From JAHFUS01 sp035689115 (GTDB taxonomy: Bacteria; Actinomycetota; Acidimicrobiia; Acidimicrobiales; GCA-2861595): DNA of 64,000 nt. The stretch lies in assembly GCA_035689115.1 (NCBI GenBank), contig DASSMA010000035.1:13136-77135 (forward strand), written 5' to 3'. Position numbers and translations under genes: made by a program. Under the pieces are notes generated by a model, which made no database searches, was not told the origin of the DNA, and saw only the letters and a list, made by a program, of their open reading frames with translations. Positions within the stretch are counted from its first letter, which is position 1. Every line of letters starts with the position of its first letter. Of this stretch, positions 37,012-45,510 are shown in pieces.

Positions 37012-38376
37012 TCACCCCAACTGCTCCACGAAGCGGGCCAGCTGGCGGAGGCTGCGGCATTCGAACACGCCGTCGCAGTGCTCGCCGTAGCGGCTCACGA
37101 TGGAGTCCCCGGTGTCCCAGTAGGACCGGGGCTCGGGGTTGAGCCAGTACACGTGGCGGGCCCGTTCCCGCAGCGAGCGCACCACCCACGCCTCGGCGGC
37201 GTGGTAGTTGTTCCGGGCGTCGCCCAGGAGGATGACGGTGGTGCGGTGGGTGACCTCGGTCCCCCACCGGTTCCAGAAGGCGGTGAGGGCCTGGCCGGAG
37301 TCGGAGTGGCCGTCGACCCACACCACGTCGGCCTCGGCGTTCACCCGCTGTACCGCGGCACCGATGTCCTGGGCCCCGTCGAAGAACCGCGTCACCTCGT
37401 CGACGCCGTCGATGAACGCGAAGCTGCGGACCCGGGAGAACTGCGACGAGATGGCGTAGACGAACTGGAGGGTGAAGCGGGCGAAGGCGGCCACCGAGCC
37501 GGACACGTCGGCGATCACCATGACCTCCGGCTTGGCCGGGTGGGGCCGGCGGAACCGCGGCTCGGCGGGAACGCCCCCGTAGGACATCGACCGGCGCAGG
37601 GTGCGGCGGAAGTCGAGGTGGCCGCGCCGGCGGTGGCGGCGCCGGCGGGCCAGGCGCACGGCCAGCTTGCGGGCCAGCGGCTCCAGGGCCCGGCGCAGGG
37701 CGGCCAGCTCGTCGCTGGTGGCGTGCATGACGTCGAGGTCCTCGGGCAGCGGCCGGCGCAGGCTGCGGGCCACGGCCTCGGCGCCACGCTCCTCCACCAG
37801 GCGCCGGCGGATGGCCGCCTCGACGGCGGCGCGGAAGCGGGCCGCCCGATCGCCGAACTCGTCGGCCACCAGCCGCTGCTCCAGCGCCGAAGGGGCGCCG
37901 GCCCCGGCCACCAGCCGGGCGAGCGCACCGTCCAGGTCGACCGCCCGGAGGGTGCGGTAGAGGTAGTAGCTGAGGCCGACCGGACGGCCGGCGGTGAGGC
38001 CGGCCGCCGCCTCCACCGCCTGCTCGGCCAGGGCCCGCAGGCGCTCGTCGTCGCCGTCGCGGAGGGCCTCCTCCAGAAGGGCGGCCAGGTCGGCGCCCTC
38101 GCCGGCCGCCCCGCCGGCCTCAGCGACTCCCTCGACCGCCGCCGCCACCTCCACGGGCGCAGGGCTGAGCGAGAAGTACGCGTCGAAGACGGTGTCGAAG
38201 GCGGGGCGGTGGCCGGCCGACTTCACGAGGGTGGCGGCCAGCGCCTCCCGGACGTCGTCGCGGCGCACCAGCGGCACGTGGCGCAGGGCCTCCAGGGCGT
38301 CGAGGTCCTCGGTGAGGCTGAGGGGCAGCCCGGCCGCCCGCAGCTCGGTCACGAAGCCGGCCATCACCCCGAGCAC
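37012..38376 (-). CDS. VWA domain protein, CoxE-like
   Basis: 454 residues. The C-terminal half is a von Willebrand A domain: VMVIADVSGSVAAFARFTLQ contains the DxSxS metal-ion-dependent adhesion site, with later VVWVDGHSDSGQALTAF and TTVILLGDARNNYHA as the remaining MIDAS segments. The N-terminal half is helical, Ala/Leu/Arg-rich and typical of CoxE/YehP proteins. It follows the MoxR ATPase gene with a 1-base gap. MoxR-CoxE pairs act together as chaperones that insert metals or assemble enzyme complexes, for example CO dehydrogenase. No such enzyme is encoded nearby, so the client is unknown. Confidence 0.87.
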   Translation of the reverse strand: MLGVMAGFVTELRAAGLPLSLTEDLDALEALRHVPLVRRDDVREALAATLVKSAGHRPAFDTVFDAYFSLSPAPVEVAAAVEGVAEAGGAAGEGADLAALLEEALRDGDDERLRALAEQAVEAAAGLTAGRPVGLSYYLYRTLRAVDLDGALARLVAGAGAPSALEQRLVADEFGDRAARFRAAVEAAIRRRLVEERGAEAVARSLRRPLPEDLDVMHATSDELAALRRALEPLARKLAVRLARRRRHRRRGHLDFRRTLRRSMSYGGVPAEPRFRRPHPAKPEVMVIADVSGSVAAFARFTLQFVYAISSQFSRVRSFAFIDGVDEVTRFFDGAQDIGAAVQRVNAEADVVWVDGHSDSGQALTAFWNRWGTEVTHRTTVILLGDARNNYHAAEAWVVRSLRERARHVYWLNPEPRSYWDTGDSIVSRYGEHCDGVFECRSLRQLARFVEQLG

Positions 38377-38377
38377 G

Positions 38378-39256
38378 TCAGACCCTGAGTTCGCGGCCGG
38401 CCTTGGCGATGTCGGCCTGGTACTTGAGCAGGACGTGCAGCGTCTCCCGGACCACCTCGGCGTCGACCGACGAGGCGCCGAGCAGCACCAGGGTGCGGGC
38501 CCAGTCGAGCGTCTCCGACACCGACGGCGCCTTCTTCAGCTCCAGCTGCCGGATGGACCGCACCACGCCGGCCACCTGGTCGGCCAGGTGCTCCCCGATG
38601 CCGGGCACCTTGGCCAGCACGATGCGCCGCTCCCGCTCGGGGTCCGGGTAGTCCACGTGCAGGTAGAGGCAGCGGCGCTTCAGCGCCTCGGACAGCTCCC
38701 TCGTGTTGTTGGACGTGAGGAACACCAGGGGCACCTGGGTGGCGGCGACGGTGCCCAGCTCGGGGATGGAGACCTGGTAGTCGGACAGCACCTCCAGCAG
38801 GAGCGCCTCGGTCTCCACCTCCACGCGGTCGACCTCGTCGACCAGGAGCACCACCGGGTCGGAGGCCCGGATGGCCTCCAGCAGGGGCCGGGTGAGGAGG
38901 AACTCCTCGGAGAAGATGTCGTCCTCCAGGTCCGACCACGCCTCGGCGCCGGTGGCCTCCTCGGCCACCCGGGCGGCCTGGATCCGCAGGAGCTGCTTGC
39001 GGTAGTTCCACTCGTAGAGCGCCTTGGACTCGTCGAGGCCCTCGTAGCACTGGAGGCGGATGAGCCGGGCGCCGGTGGCCTCGGCCACCGACTTGGCCAG
39101 CTGGGTCTTGCCGGTGCCCGCCGGCCCCTCCACCAGCACCGGCTTGGCCAGCCGGTCGGCCAGGTAGACCACGCCGGCGATGCTCCGGTCGGCCACGTAG
39201 CCGGCGCCGGCCAGGCCCTCGGCGACGGCGTCGATCGACGCGAACCGCTCCGTCAC
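38378..39256 (-). CDS. MoxR-family AAA+ ATPase
   Basis: A 292-residue AAA+ ATPase. Walker A GPAGTGKTQLAKSVAEAT is near residue 44-51, Walker B VVLLVDEVDRVEVETEALLL follows, and sensor-1 is FLTSNNTRELSEALKRRC with the arginine-finger region after it. GTG 39256 overlaps the proA stop by 4 nt and gives the normal MoxR length; the frame is open through proA but only as its shadow. Hexameric MoxR ATPases work with VWA partners, here the CoxE-like gene immediately downstream, to remodel protein complexes. Confidence 0.92.
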   Translation of the reverse strand: MTERFASIDAVAEGLAGAGYVADRSIAGVVYLADRLAKPVLVEGPAGTGKTQLAKSVAEATGARLIRLQCYEGLDESKALYEWNYRKQLLRIQAARVAEEATGAEAWSDLEDDIFSEEFLLTRPLLEAIRASDPVVLLVDEVDRVEVETEALLLEVLSDYQVSIPELGTVAATQVPLVFLTSNNTRELSEALKRRCLYLHVDYPDPERERRIVLAKVPGIGEHLADQVAGVVRSIRQLELKKAPSVSETLDWARTLVLLGASSVDAEVVRETLHVLLKYQADIAKAGRELRV

Positions 39257-40494
39257 GTGCGGACCTGGCCGTCGCCCTCCACCACGTACTTGACGGTGGT
39301 GAGCTCGCGCAGGCCCATGGGGCCGCGGGCGTGCAGCTTCTGGGTGCTGATGCCGATCTCGGCGCCGAAGCCGAACTGCTCGCCGTCGGTGAAGCGGGTG
39401 GAGGCGTTCACCACCACGGCGGCGGCGTCGACCTCGGCGGTGAAACGGCTGGCGGCGGCCAGGTCGCGGGTGACGATCGCCTCGGTGTGCCCGGAGCCGA
39501 AGCGGCCGACGTGGTCGATGGCGGCGTCGAGGTCGGGCACCACGGCGACCGAGAGCTTCAGGTCGAGGAACTCCCGGGCGAAGTCGTCGTCGGTGGCCTC
39601 GCCCATCGAGGACACGATGGCCCGGGCCTGGTCGTCGCCGACCAGCGCCACGCCCTCCAGGGCGGCGGCGGCGCGGGGCAGGAAGTCGGCCGCCACCGCC
39701 TCGTGCACCACCAGCGACTCGGCGGCGTTGCACACCGACGGGCGCTGGGTCTTGGCGTTCACCAGGATGGCCAGGGCCATGTCGAGGTCGGCGGCGGCGT
39801 CGACGTACACGTGGCAGTTGCCGTCGCCGTCGATCACGTACGGAACCGTGGCGTGCTCGAGGATGGCGGCGATCAGCGACGGGCCGCCCCGCGGCACCAG
39901 GCAGTCGATGAGGCCCCGCAGGCGCATGAACTGCGTGGCCGACTCCCGGCTGGTGTCCTCCACCAGCACCAGCGAGTCCTCGGGGAGGCCCGCCTTGGCG
40001 AAGCCCTCGCGCAGCACGGCGGCGATGGCCACGTTGGAGGAGATGGCGGCCGACGAGCCCCGCAGGAAGGCGGCGTTGCCGGACTTCAGGCACAGGCCGG
40101 CGGCGTCGCTGGTGACGTTGGGGCGGTTCTCGTAGATGATGCCCACCACGCCGAGGGGCACCCGGACGCGGGTGATGCGCAGCCCGTTGGGCCGGGTCCA
40201 CCCGTCCACCACCTCGCCCACCGGATCGGCCAGGGCGGCCACCTCGCGCAGGCCGGCGGCCATGGCCTGGACCCGCCGGCCGTCGAGGCGCAGCCGGTCG
40301 ACAACGGTAGCCGTCGTCCCCGCCTCGACGGCCCGCTCGACGTCGGCCTCGTTGGCCTCCAGCACCTCGCCGGCCCGCTCGACCAGCAGGTCGGCGGCGG
40401 CGTGCAGGGCGGCGTCCTTCTCGGCGGCCGACGCCCGGGCCAGCGCCCGCGACGCCGCCTTGGCGCGCTTCCCCAGGTCCTCCAGTGCGCTCAC
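39253..40494 (-). CDS. proA: glutamate-5-semialdehyde dehydrogenase (gamma-glutamyl phosphate reductase)
   Basis: A 413-residue enzyme for the second step of proline synthesis, reducing gamma-glutamyl phosphate with NADPH. Recognisable segments are RPNVTSDAAGLCLKSGNAAF, LIDCLVPRGGPSLI, TQRPSVCNAAESLVVHE with the catalytic cysteine, and GPMGLRELTTVKYVV at the C-terminus. Length is normal. It is normally adjacent to proB; here proB lies 5.9 kb away behind an inserted plus-strand cassette. It heads the proA - MoxR - CoxE - phosphatase operon and is divergent from the AAA+ gene across 30 bases. Confidence 0.97.
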   Translation of the reverse strand: MSALEDLGKRAKAASRALARASAAEKDAALHAAADLLVERAGEVLEANEADVERAVEAGTTATVVDRLRLDGRRVQAMAAGLREVAALADPVGEVVDGWTRPNGLRITRVRVPLGVVGIIYENRPNVTSDAAGLCLKSGNAAFLRGSSAAISSNVAIAAVLREGFAKAGLPEDSLVLVEDTSRESATQFMRLRGLIDCLVPRGGPSLIAAILEHATVPYVIDGDGNCHVYVDAAADLDMALAILVNAKTQRPSVCNAAESLVVHEAVAADFLPRAAAALEGVALVGDDQARAIVSSMGEATDDDFAREFLDLKLSVAVVPDLDAAIDHVGRFGSGHTEAIVTRDLAAASRFTAEVDAAAVVVNASTRFTDGEQFGFGAEIGISTQKLHARGPMGLRELTTVKYVVEGDGQVRT

Positions 40495-40524
40495 CCGCCC
40501 AGCCTACGGGGCAGACTTCGGTTC

Positions 40525-41877
40525 GTGGCCGGGGTATTGGACGACAGCGTGCGGCGGTTCGTGAGCGACCTCACCCCTGTCCTGGCGTCGATCGCCGACC
40601 ATGCCGGCCTCCAGGGCGACCGGGCCGAGGCGGACGTCACCCTGGAGGCGTCGAACATCGCCGCCGCCTTCATCGACGTCGACGGCCTGCACACCGACGA
40701 GGAGATCCTCGCCTACCTGGCCGCCTTCGGGTCCCAGCTCGACACCCTCCTCCAGTACGCCACCGCCGGCCAGGTGCGGCTCGCCGGCATCCTGTCGGGG
40801 CGGCGGCGGTGGCTCGACAAGCCGTCGACGCTGTTCGACATCCTCGTGGCCGACGACCGCCGGGCCGGCACCCGGTCCTCGTGGCGCTATTACGAGGGGG
40901 CCATGGCGATCGCCCATGCCGTGTGCGCCGTCGACCACCACCCGGCCCAGGCCGAGCTCCAGGCGGTGGACCGCTTCCGGTCGATGCTCCTCCGGCGCCT
41001 CGAGGCGGCCGAGGTGCCGGCGCCCCGTCCCGAGGCGGTCCCGGCGGCCGAGCCCCCGCCCCGGCCCCTCGAGGACCTGCTGGCCGAGCTGGACGCGCTC
41101 GTCGGGCTGGAGCCGGTGAAGGCGGAGGTGCGGCTGGTGGCCGACCTGGTGCAGGTGCAGAACCTGCGGCGGAGCCGGAAGCTTCCGGTCGCCGAGTCCA
41201 GCCGCCACCTGGTGTTCACCGGCAACCCCGGCACCGGGAAGACCACGGTGGCCCGGCTGGTGGCCCAGATCTACCGCACCCTGAAGGTCGTGCAGCGGGG
41301 CCACCTGGTCGAGACCGACCGGTCGCAGCTGGTGGCCGGCTACGTGGGACAGACCGCCATCCAGGTGCGAAAGGTGGTCGAGTCGGCCCTGGGCGGGGCG
41401 CTGCTCATCGACGAGGCCTACGCCCTGGCCCGGGGCGACGAGCGGGACTTCGGCCAGGAGGCCATCGACACGCTGGTCAAGCTCATCGAGGACCACCGCG
41501 ACGAGGTGGTGGTGATCGTGGCCGGCTACCCCGACGAGATGGGCGACTTCATCGACGCCAACCCGGGGCTGCGCTCCCGCTTCCCCCGCACCATCGAGTT
41601 CCCCGATTACACCGACGAAGAGCTGGTGTCCATCTTCGCCTCCATGGCCAAGGCGTCGGCCTACACCTGCACCCCAGAAGTGACGGCCCACCTCCGTGCC
41701 TGGTTCGCCGCCCAGCCCCGCGGCAAGGGCTTCGGGAACGCCCGGCTGGCCCGCAACCTGTTCGAGGCGGCGGTCGCCCGCCAGGCCGGCCGGGTGGTCG
41801 ATCTGGGCCACCCCACCGACGAGCAGCTCATGGCCCTCACGGTCGACGACATCGGCCCTGCCCAGCCGTCGGCCTGA
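40525..41877 (+). CDS. AAA+ ATPase (CbbX/SpoVK-like) with TerB-like N-terminal region
   Basis: 450 residues. The AAA+ module starts near 195: LVGLEPVKAEVRLVADLV, Walker A FTGNPGTGKTTVARLVA, Walker B GALLIDEAYALARGD, then sensor-1 VVVIVAGYPDEMGDF and RSRFPRTIEFPDYTDEEL. These are classic CbbX/SpoVK features. The N-terminal ~170 residues (LEASNIAAAFIDVDGLHTDE) resemble a TerB/tellurite-resistance helical domain with an acidic D-x-DG-x-E turn; this is a tentative match. GTG 40525 is the first in-frame start of the domain. It leads a plus-strand cassette ending with PspA and is 21 bases from the next gene. Confidence 0.85.
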   Translation: MAGVLDDSVRRFVSDLTPVLASIADHAGLQGDRAEADVTLEASNIAAAFIDVDGLHTDEEILAYLAAFGSQLDTLLQYATAGQVRLAGILSGRRRWLDKPSTLFDILVADDRRAGTRSSWRYYEGAMAIAHAVCAVDHHPAQAELQAVDRFRSMLLRRLEAAEVPAPRPEAVPAAEPPPRPLEDLLAELDALVGLEPVKAEVRLVADLVQVQNLRRSRKLPVAESSRHLVFTGNPGTGKTTVARLVAQIYRTLKVVQRGHLVETDRSQLVAGYVGQTAIQVRKVVESALGGALLIDEAYALARGDERDFGQEAIDTLVKLIEDHRDEVVVIVAGYPDEMGDFIDANPGLRSRFPRTIEFPDYTDEELVSIFASMAKASAYTCTPEVTAHLRAWFAAQPRGKGFGNARLARNLFEAAVARQAGRVVDLGHPTDEQLMALTVDDIGPAQPSA

Positions 41878-41898
41878 GGGGACCGTACGCTCGTCCCG

Positions 41899-42912
41899 AT
41901 GGCCGCTCGCGCCCTCGCCCTGCTGGCCGCGGTGGCCATGGTCGTGGCCGCCGTGGTTGTGCGCGGCCGTATCGACGACGGCGGCGCGGCGGGGAGCGGC
42001 GGGGGCAAGCCCCGCCTGGTGTGCGCCACCGAGTTGGAGGCCGTCTGTACCGCGCTGGCCGCCGGCGGGAAGGTCGAGGTCACGGTCGAGCCGGCGGCCA
42101 CCACTGCGGACACCCTCTCCAAGGTCGGGCCGGGCGAGGAGCCGCCGCTCGACGGCTGGCTGGTCACCGCCCCGTGGCCCGACATCGTCAACCAGAACCG
42201 CCAGCGGAGCGGCGCGGCGGCGGTCGTCAGCGCCGGCCCGGTGCTGGCCCGCTCGCCCGCTGTGCTCGCCGTGCGAGGGGACCGCAAGGCCGCCCTCGAC
42301 AAGGCGTGCGGCGGCACCGCCGGGTGGAAGTGCCTGGGCGACGTCGCCGGCCGGTCGTGGTCGGACCTCGGCGGCGGCGGGGGCCAGGTGACGCCGGGCC
42401 ACCCGCCGGCGGGGGAGGCCGCCGGGCTCACCGTCCTCGGCGCTGCCCTGGCCGGCTTCTTCGGCACGACCGACCTGTCGCGGGAGAACCTCGACGACCC
42501 GGGCTTCCGGGCCTGGCTCGACCGCCTCGAGCGGGCCGCACCCGGGTCGGACGGCTCGCCGATCGCCACCATGGCGGTGCGGCCGTCGGCCTACGACGCG
42601 GTGGGTGCCATCGAGGCCGAGGCCGGCCCCCTGGTCGCGACCGCTCGCGACCCGAAGCCGGTCCTCCTCTACCCTGATCCCGTGGCGACAGCCGACGTGG
42701 TGCTCGCGACCACCACCCGGGGTGGCGGTCCGGCTGTTTCCTCGCTGGTCTCCGGCACCGGCCGGTCGCTCCTCGCCGGCAACGGCTGGCGGGTACCGGC
42801 CCATCCCCTGGCGCCGGGCCTGAGGGCAGACCTGAAGCTGCCGGCCGCCTCCAACCTGCCCGACCCGGGCGTGCTGGAGGCACTCCGCCGGCGGGTGGAG
42901 CAGGCCCGATGA
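41899..42912 (+). CDS. membrane-anchored periplasmic-binding-like protein
   Basis: 337 residues. An N-terminal hydrophobic segment (ALALLAAVAMVVAAVVV, residues ~5-21) would anchor or export it; no lipobox Cys. The rest resembles a type-2 solute-binding fold of the ModA kind: LVCATELEAVCTALAAGG, LDGWLVTAPWPDIVNQN, VLARSPAVLAVRGDR, ENLDDPGFRAWLDRLERAAP. Binding residues are not recognisable and no ABC permease is nearby. It overlaps the next gene by 4 nt; that gene has a similar binding-like domain fused to VWA. The two likely form one surface complex. Confidence 0.65.
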   Translation: MAARALALLAAVAMVVAAVVVRGRIDDGGAAGSGGGKPRLVCATELEAVCTALAAGGKVEVTVEPAATTADTLSKVGPGEEPPLDGWLVTAPWPDIVNQNRQRSGAAAVVSAGPVLARSPAVLAVRGDRKAALDKACGGTAGWKCLGDVAGRSWSDLGGGGGQVTPGHPPAGEAAGLTVLGAALAGFFGTTDLSRENLDDPGFRAWLDRLERAAPGSDGSPIATMAVRPSAYDAVGAIEAEAGPLVATARDPKPVLLYPDPVATADVVLATTTRGGGPAVSSLVSGTGRSLLAGNGWRVPAHPLAPGLRADLKLPAASNLPDPGVLEALRRRVEQAR

Positions 42913-44714
42913 TCCCGTTCCGGCGGCTGGCCCTCGCCGCCCTGCTCCTCGTCGGTCTGGCCCAGGCGTGCAACACCGGCAGCAACGGCAACCAGGCCGG
43001 CGGGCTGGCCGACGTGCCCAAGGGCTGCACGGCCGTCGACGCCGCCGTGTCCCCCGAGAAGTTCGAGGTGCTCACCGCCCTTGCTGCCGAGTTCAACCAG
43101 TCGAGCGCCGCCAAGGCGGGCGGGAAGTGCACGTTCGTCCGGATCCAGAAGGCGTCCTCCGGGGCCGCCGCCATGGCCCTGGCCGCCGGCTGGAGGGACG
43201 AGGCCAACGGGCCCCAGCCCACCGTGTGGTCGCCGGCCGCCAGCTCGTGGGGAGCGGTGCTGAACGAGCGGCTGGCCAAGCAGGGGCAGGCGGCCATGGC
43301 GCCGGCCGGGGCCAAGCCGATCCAGCTCACGCCCCTCGTCCTCGCCATGCCGAAGCCGATGGCCGAGGCCCTCGGGTGGCCGGACACGCCGATCGGCTTC
43401 GCCGACCTCCTGGCGCTGTCCCAGGACCCGAACGGGTGGGCGTCGAAGGGTCATCCCGAGTGGGGCAAGTTCAAGCTCGGCAAGACCAACCCCAACTTCT
43501 CCACCAGCGCCCTGTCGGCCACCATCGCCCAGTACTACGCCGCCACCGGCAAGCAGTCCGACCTCACTCTCGAGAACCTCAACGACCCGAAGGTGCAGGC
43601 CTTCGCCAAGGCGGTGGAGTCGGCGGTGGTCCACTACGGCGACATCACGCTCACCTTCCTGAACAACTGGTACCGCAACGACCAGCGGGGCACGGCGCTC
43701 ACCTACGTGTCGGCGGTGGCCGTCGAGGAGAAGTCGGTCATCGACTACAACAAGGGCAACCCCGACGGGATCACCGACCCCGGGGAGCGGCCCCGCCCGC
43801 CCAAGGTGCCGCTCGTGGCCATCTACCCCAAGGAGGGCACCCTCTTCTCCGACAGCCCGTACTACGTGCTCGACGCGCCGTGGGTCACCCAGGCCGAGAA
43901 GAACGGGGCCCGGGCCTTCGAGCAATTCGTGCAGCAGCCGTCCAGCCAGAGGAAGGTCCTCCAGTACGGGTTCCGGCCCGGCAACCCGCAGGTGCCCGTC
44001 ACCGATCCCATATCCAAGGTGAACGGCGTCGACCCCGGCCAGCCCCAGACGGAGCTGCGGGTGCCCTCCCCCGAGGTCCTGGCCGCCCTGATCGACCGCT
44101 GGTCGCTCGACCGCAAGGGCGCCCGGGTCCTGATCGTCCTCGACATCTCCGGTTCCATGGGCGAGGAGGCCAAGAGCGGCACCACCAAGCTGGAACTGGC
44201 CAGGGACGCGGCCAGCGCCGCCCTCGCCGAGTTCAAGGACGACGACCAGGTCGGCCTGCGGGTGTTCTCCACCGGCCTCGGCCCCGGCGAGAACGAGGAC
44301 TTCCAGGACCTCGTGCCCATCGGCCCCATCGGCGCCAACCGGGAGACCATCAGGGCCAAGCTCCAGAGCCTCGTCCCCACCAACGGCACCCCGCTCTACA
44401 CGGTGGCGTCGAACTCCCAGCAGACCATGCGCCAGGCCTACGACCCCTCGCGCATCAACGCCGTGCTGCTGCTCACCGACGGCCGCAACGAGGACCCGCG
44501 CAACAGCAGCCTCGACGCGACGCTGGCGGCGCTGCGGGTGGGCACGGAGGGCCAGGCCGTGAGCCCGGTGCGGCTCTTCCCCATCGCCTACGGCAAGGGG
44601 GCCGACCTCGACGTGCTGGAGCAGATGGCGGAGGCCACCGACGCCAAGGCCTACGACGCCTCCGACCCGTCCACCATCCAGAACGTCTTCGCCAACGTCG
44701 TCAGCAATTTCTGA
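42909..44714 (+). CDS. lipoprotein with solute-binding-like and VWA domains
   Basis: 601 residues. The lipoprotein signal RLALAALLLVGLAQACN ends in a Cys near residue 21. A type-2 solute-binding-like domain covers about 35-370 (FEVLTALAAEFNQSS, TVWSPAASSWGAVL, PTPIGFADLLAL-type SBP strands, VVHYGDITLTFLNNW). A VWA domain occupies about 395-595: VLIVLDISGSMGEEAKSG has DxSxS, TNGTPLYTVA the Thr, and AVLLLTDGRNEDPRNSS the Asp of the MIDAS, so divalent-metal ligand binding is expected outside the membrane. Such SBP-VWA fusions occur in actinobacteria next to stress-type genes; their ligand is unknown. It overlaps the preceding gene by 4 nt. Confidence 0.8.
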   Translation: MIPFRRLALAALLLVGLAQACNTGSNGNQAGGLADVPKGCTAVDAAVSPEKFEVLTALAAEFNQSSAAKAGGKCTFVRIQKASSGAAAMALAAGWRDEANGPQPTVWSPAASSWGAVLNERLAKQGQAAMAPAGAKPIQLTPLVLAMPKPMAEALGWPDTPIGFADLLALSQDPNGWASKGHPEWGKFKLGKTNPNFSTSALSATIAQYYAATGKQSDLTLENLNDPKVQAFAKAVESAVVHYGDITLTFLNNWYRNDQRGTALTYVSAVAVEEKSVIDYNKGNPDGITDPGERPRPPKVPLVAIYPKEGTLFSDSPYYVLDAPWVTQAEKNGARAFEQFVQQPSSQRKVLQYGFRPGNPQVPVTDPISKVNGVDPGQPQTELRVPSPEVLAALIDRWSLDRKGARVLIVLDISGSMGEEAKSGTTKLELARDAASAALAEFKDDDQVGLRVFSTGLGPGENEDFQDLVPIGPIGANRETIRAKLQSLVPTNGTPLYTVASNSQQTMRQAYDPSRINAVLLLTDGRNEDPRNSSLDATLAALRVGTEGQAVSPVRLFPIAYGKGADLDVLEQMAEATDAKAYDASDPSTIQNVFANVVSNF

Positions 44715-44740
44715 GTGATGGCTGAGGCGGGATCGGGCTG

Positions 44741-45499
44741 ATGCTGGAGCGCCTGCCGGAACGGGTGAAGACGCCGGCGGTGGCCCGCGCCATCACGTCG
44801 CCGTCGGGCATCCTGGCCGCCGGCGCCGGCCTCTCGGTCGCCATCGTCGCCGGGCTGCCGGTGGTGGCGGCCGTCGCCGTCGGCGCCCTGGCCTGGGGTG
44901 CCCGGGTGGCCCTGGCCGTCCCCCGCCAGGCGAAGGGCGAGCGCATCGACCCCTTCGCCGTCGGGGAGCCCTGGCGGCACTCCGTCATGGAGGCGGTGCG
45001 GGCGCGGGCCCGGTTCGAGCAGACGGTGGACGCCGCCCGCCCAGGGCCCCTGAAGGACCGGCTGGTCGACGTGGGGCGCCGGATCGACCAGGGCGCCGAG
45101 GAATGCTGGCGGATCGCCCGCCAGGGCGACGCCCTCCGCTCGGCCGTCGGCCGCCTCGGCGTCGACCAGGCCCGGCGGGAGCTGGAGCAGGTGCGGGCCG
45201 AGCTGGCCAGGGCGCCGGAGGCCGACCGGCCGCCGCTGCAGAAGACGGCGGCGGCACTGGAGGCCCAGGTGGCGTCGGCCGAGCGCATCGAGAAGGTCTC
45301 CAACGACGCCGCCACCCGCCTGCGGGTGCTGAACGCCCAGCTCGACGAGGCGGTGGCCCGGGCCGTCGAACTGTCCCTGTCCACCTCCGAGACCGATCTC
45401 AGCCCGCTGTCGGACGACGTCGACTCGCTGGTCGGCGAGCTGGAGTCCCTCCGGCTGGCCCTCGAGGAGACGGCGGCGGCCGGCGGTGGCGTGACCTAG
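44741..45499 (+). CDS. membrane-associated coiled-coil protein of unknown function
   Basis: 252 residues. Two hydrophobic stretches near the N-terminus (GILAAGAGLSVAIVAGLPVV and AAVAVGALAWGARVAL) could be one hairpin in the membrane. The remaining ~180 residues are charged helix with heptad character (ARRELEQVRAELARAPEADR, TAAALEAQVASAERIEKVSN, DDVDSLVGELESLRLALEET). I recognise no named domain. It lies between the SBP-VWA lipoprotein (26-base gap) and PspA (11-base gap). It could tie the external VWA protein to PspA on the cytoplasmic side; XpaC-like proteins occupy comparable positions elsewhere, but homology is not shown here. Confidence 0.6.
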   Translation: MLERLPERVKTPAVARAITSPSGILAAGAGLSVAIVAGLPVVAAVAVGALAWGARVALAVPRQAKGERIDPFAVGEPWRHSVMEAVRARARFEQTVDAARPGPLKDRLVDVGRRIDQGAEECWRIARQGDALRSAVGRLGVDQARRELEQVRAELARAPEADRPPLQKTAAALEAQVASAERIEKVSNDAATRLRVLNAQLDEAVARAVELSLSTSETDLSPLSDDVDSLVGELESLRLALEETAAAGGGVT

Positions 45500-45510
45500 C
45501 ATCGACGCCC

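Noticed and set aside
44741..45499. Firm assignment to XpaC or TelA families
   Set aside because: The neighbourhood is suggestive, but the sequence shows only membrane and coiled-coil features with no diagnostic motif.
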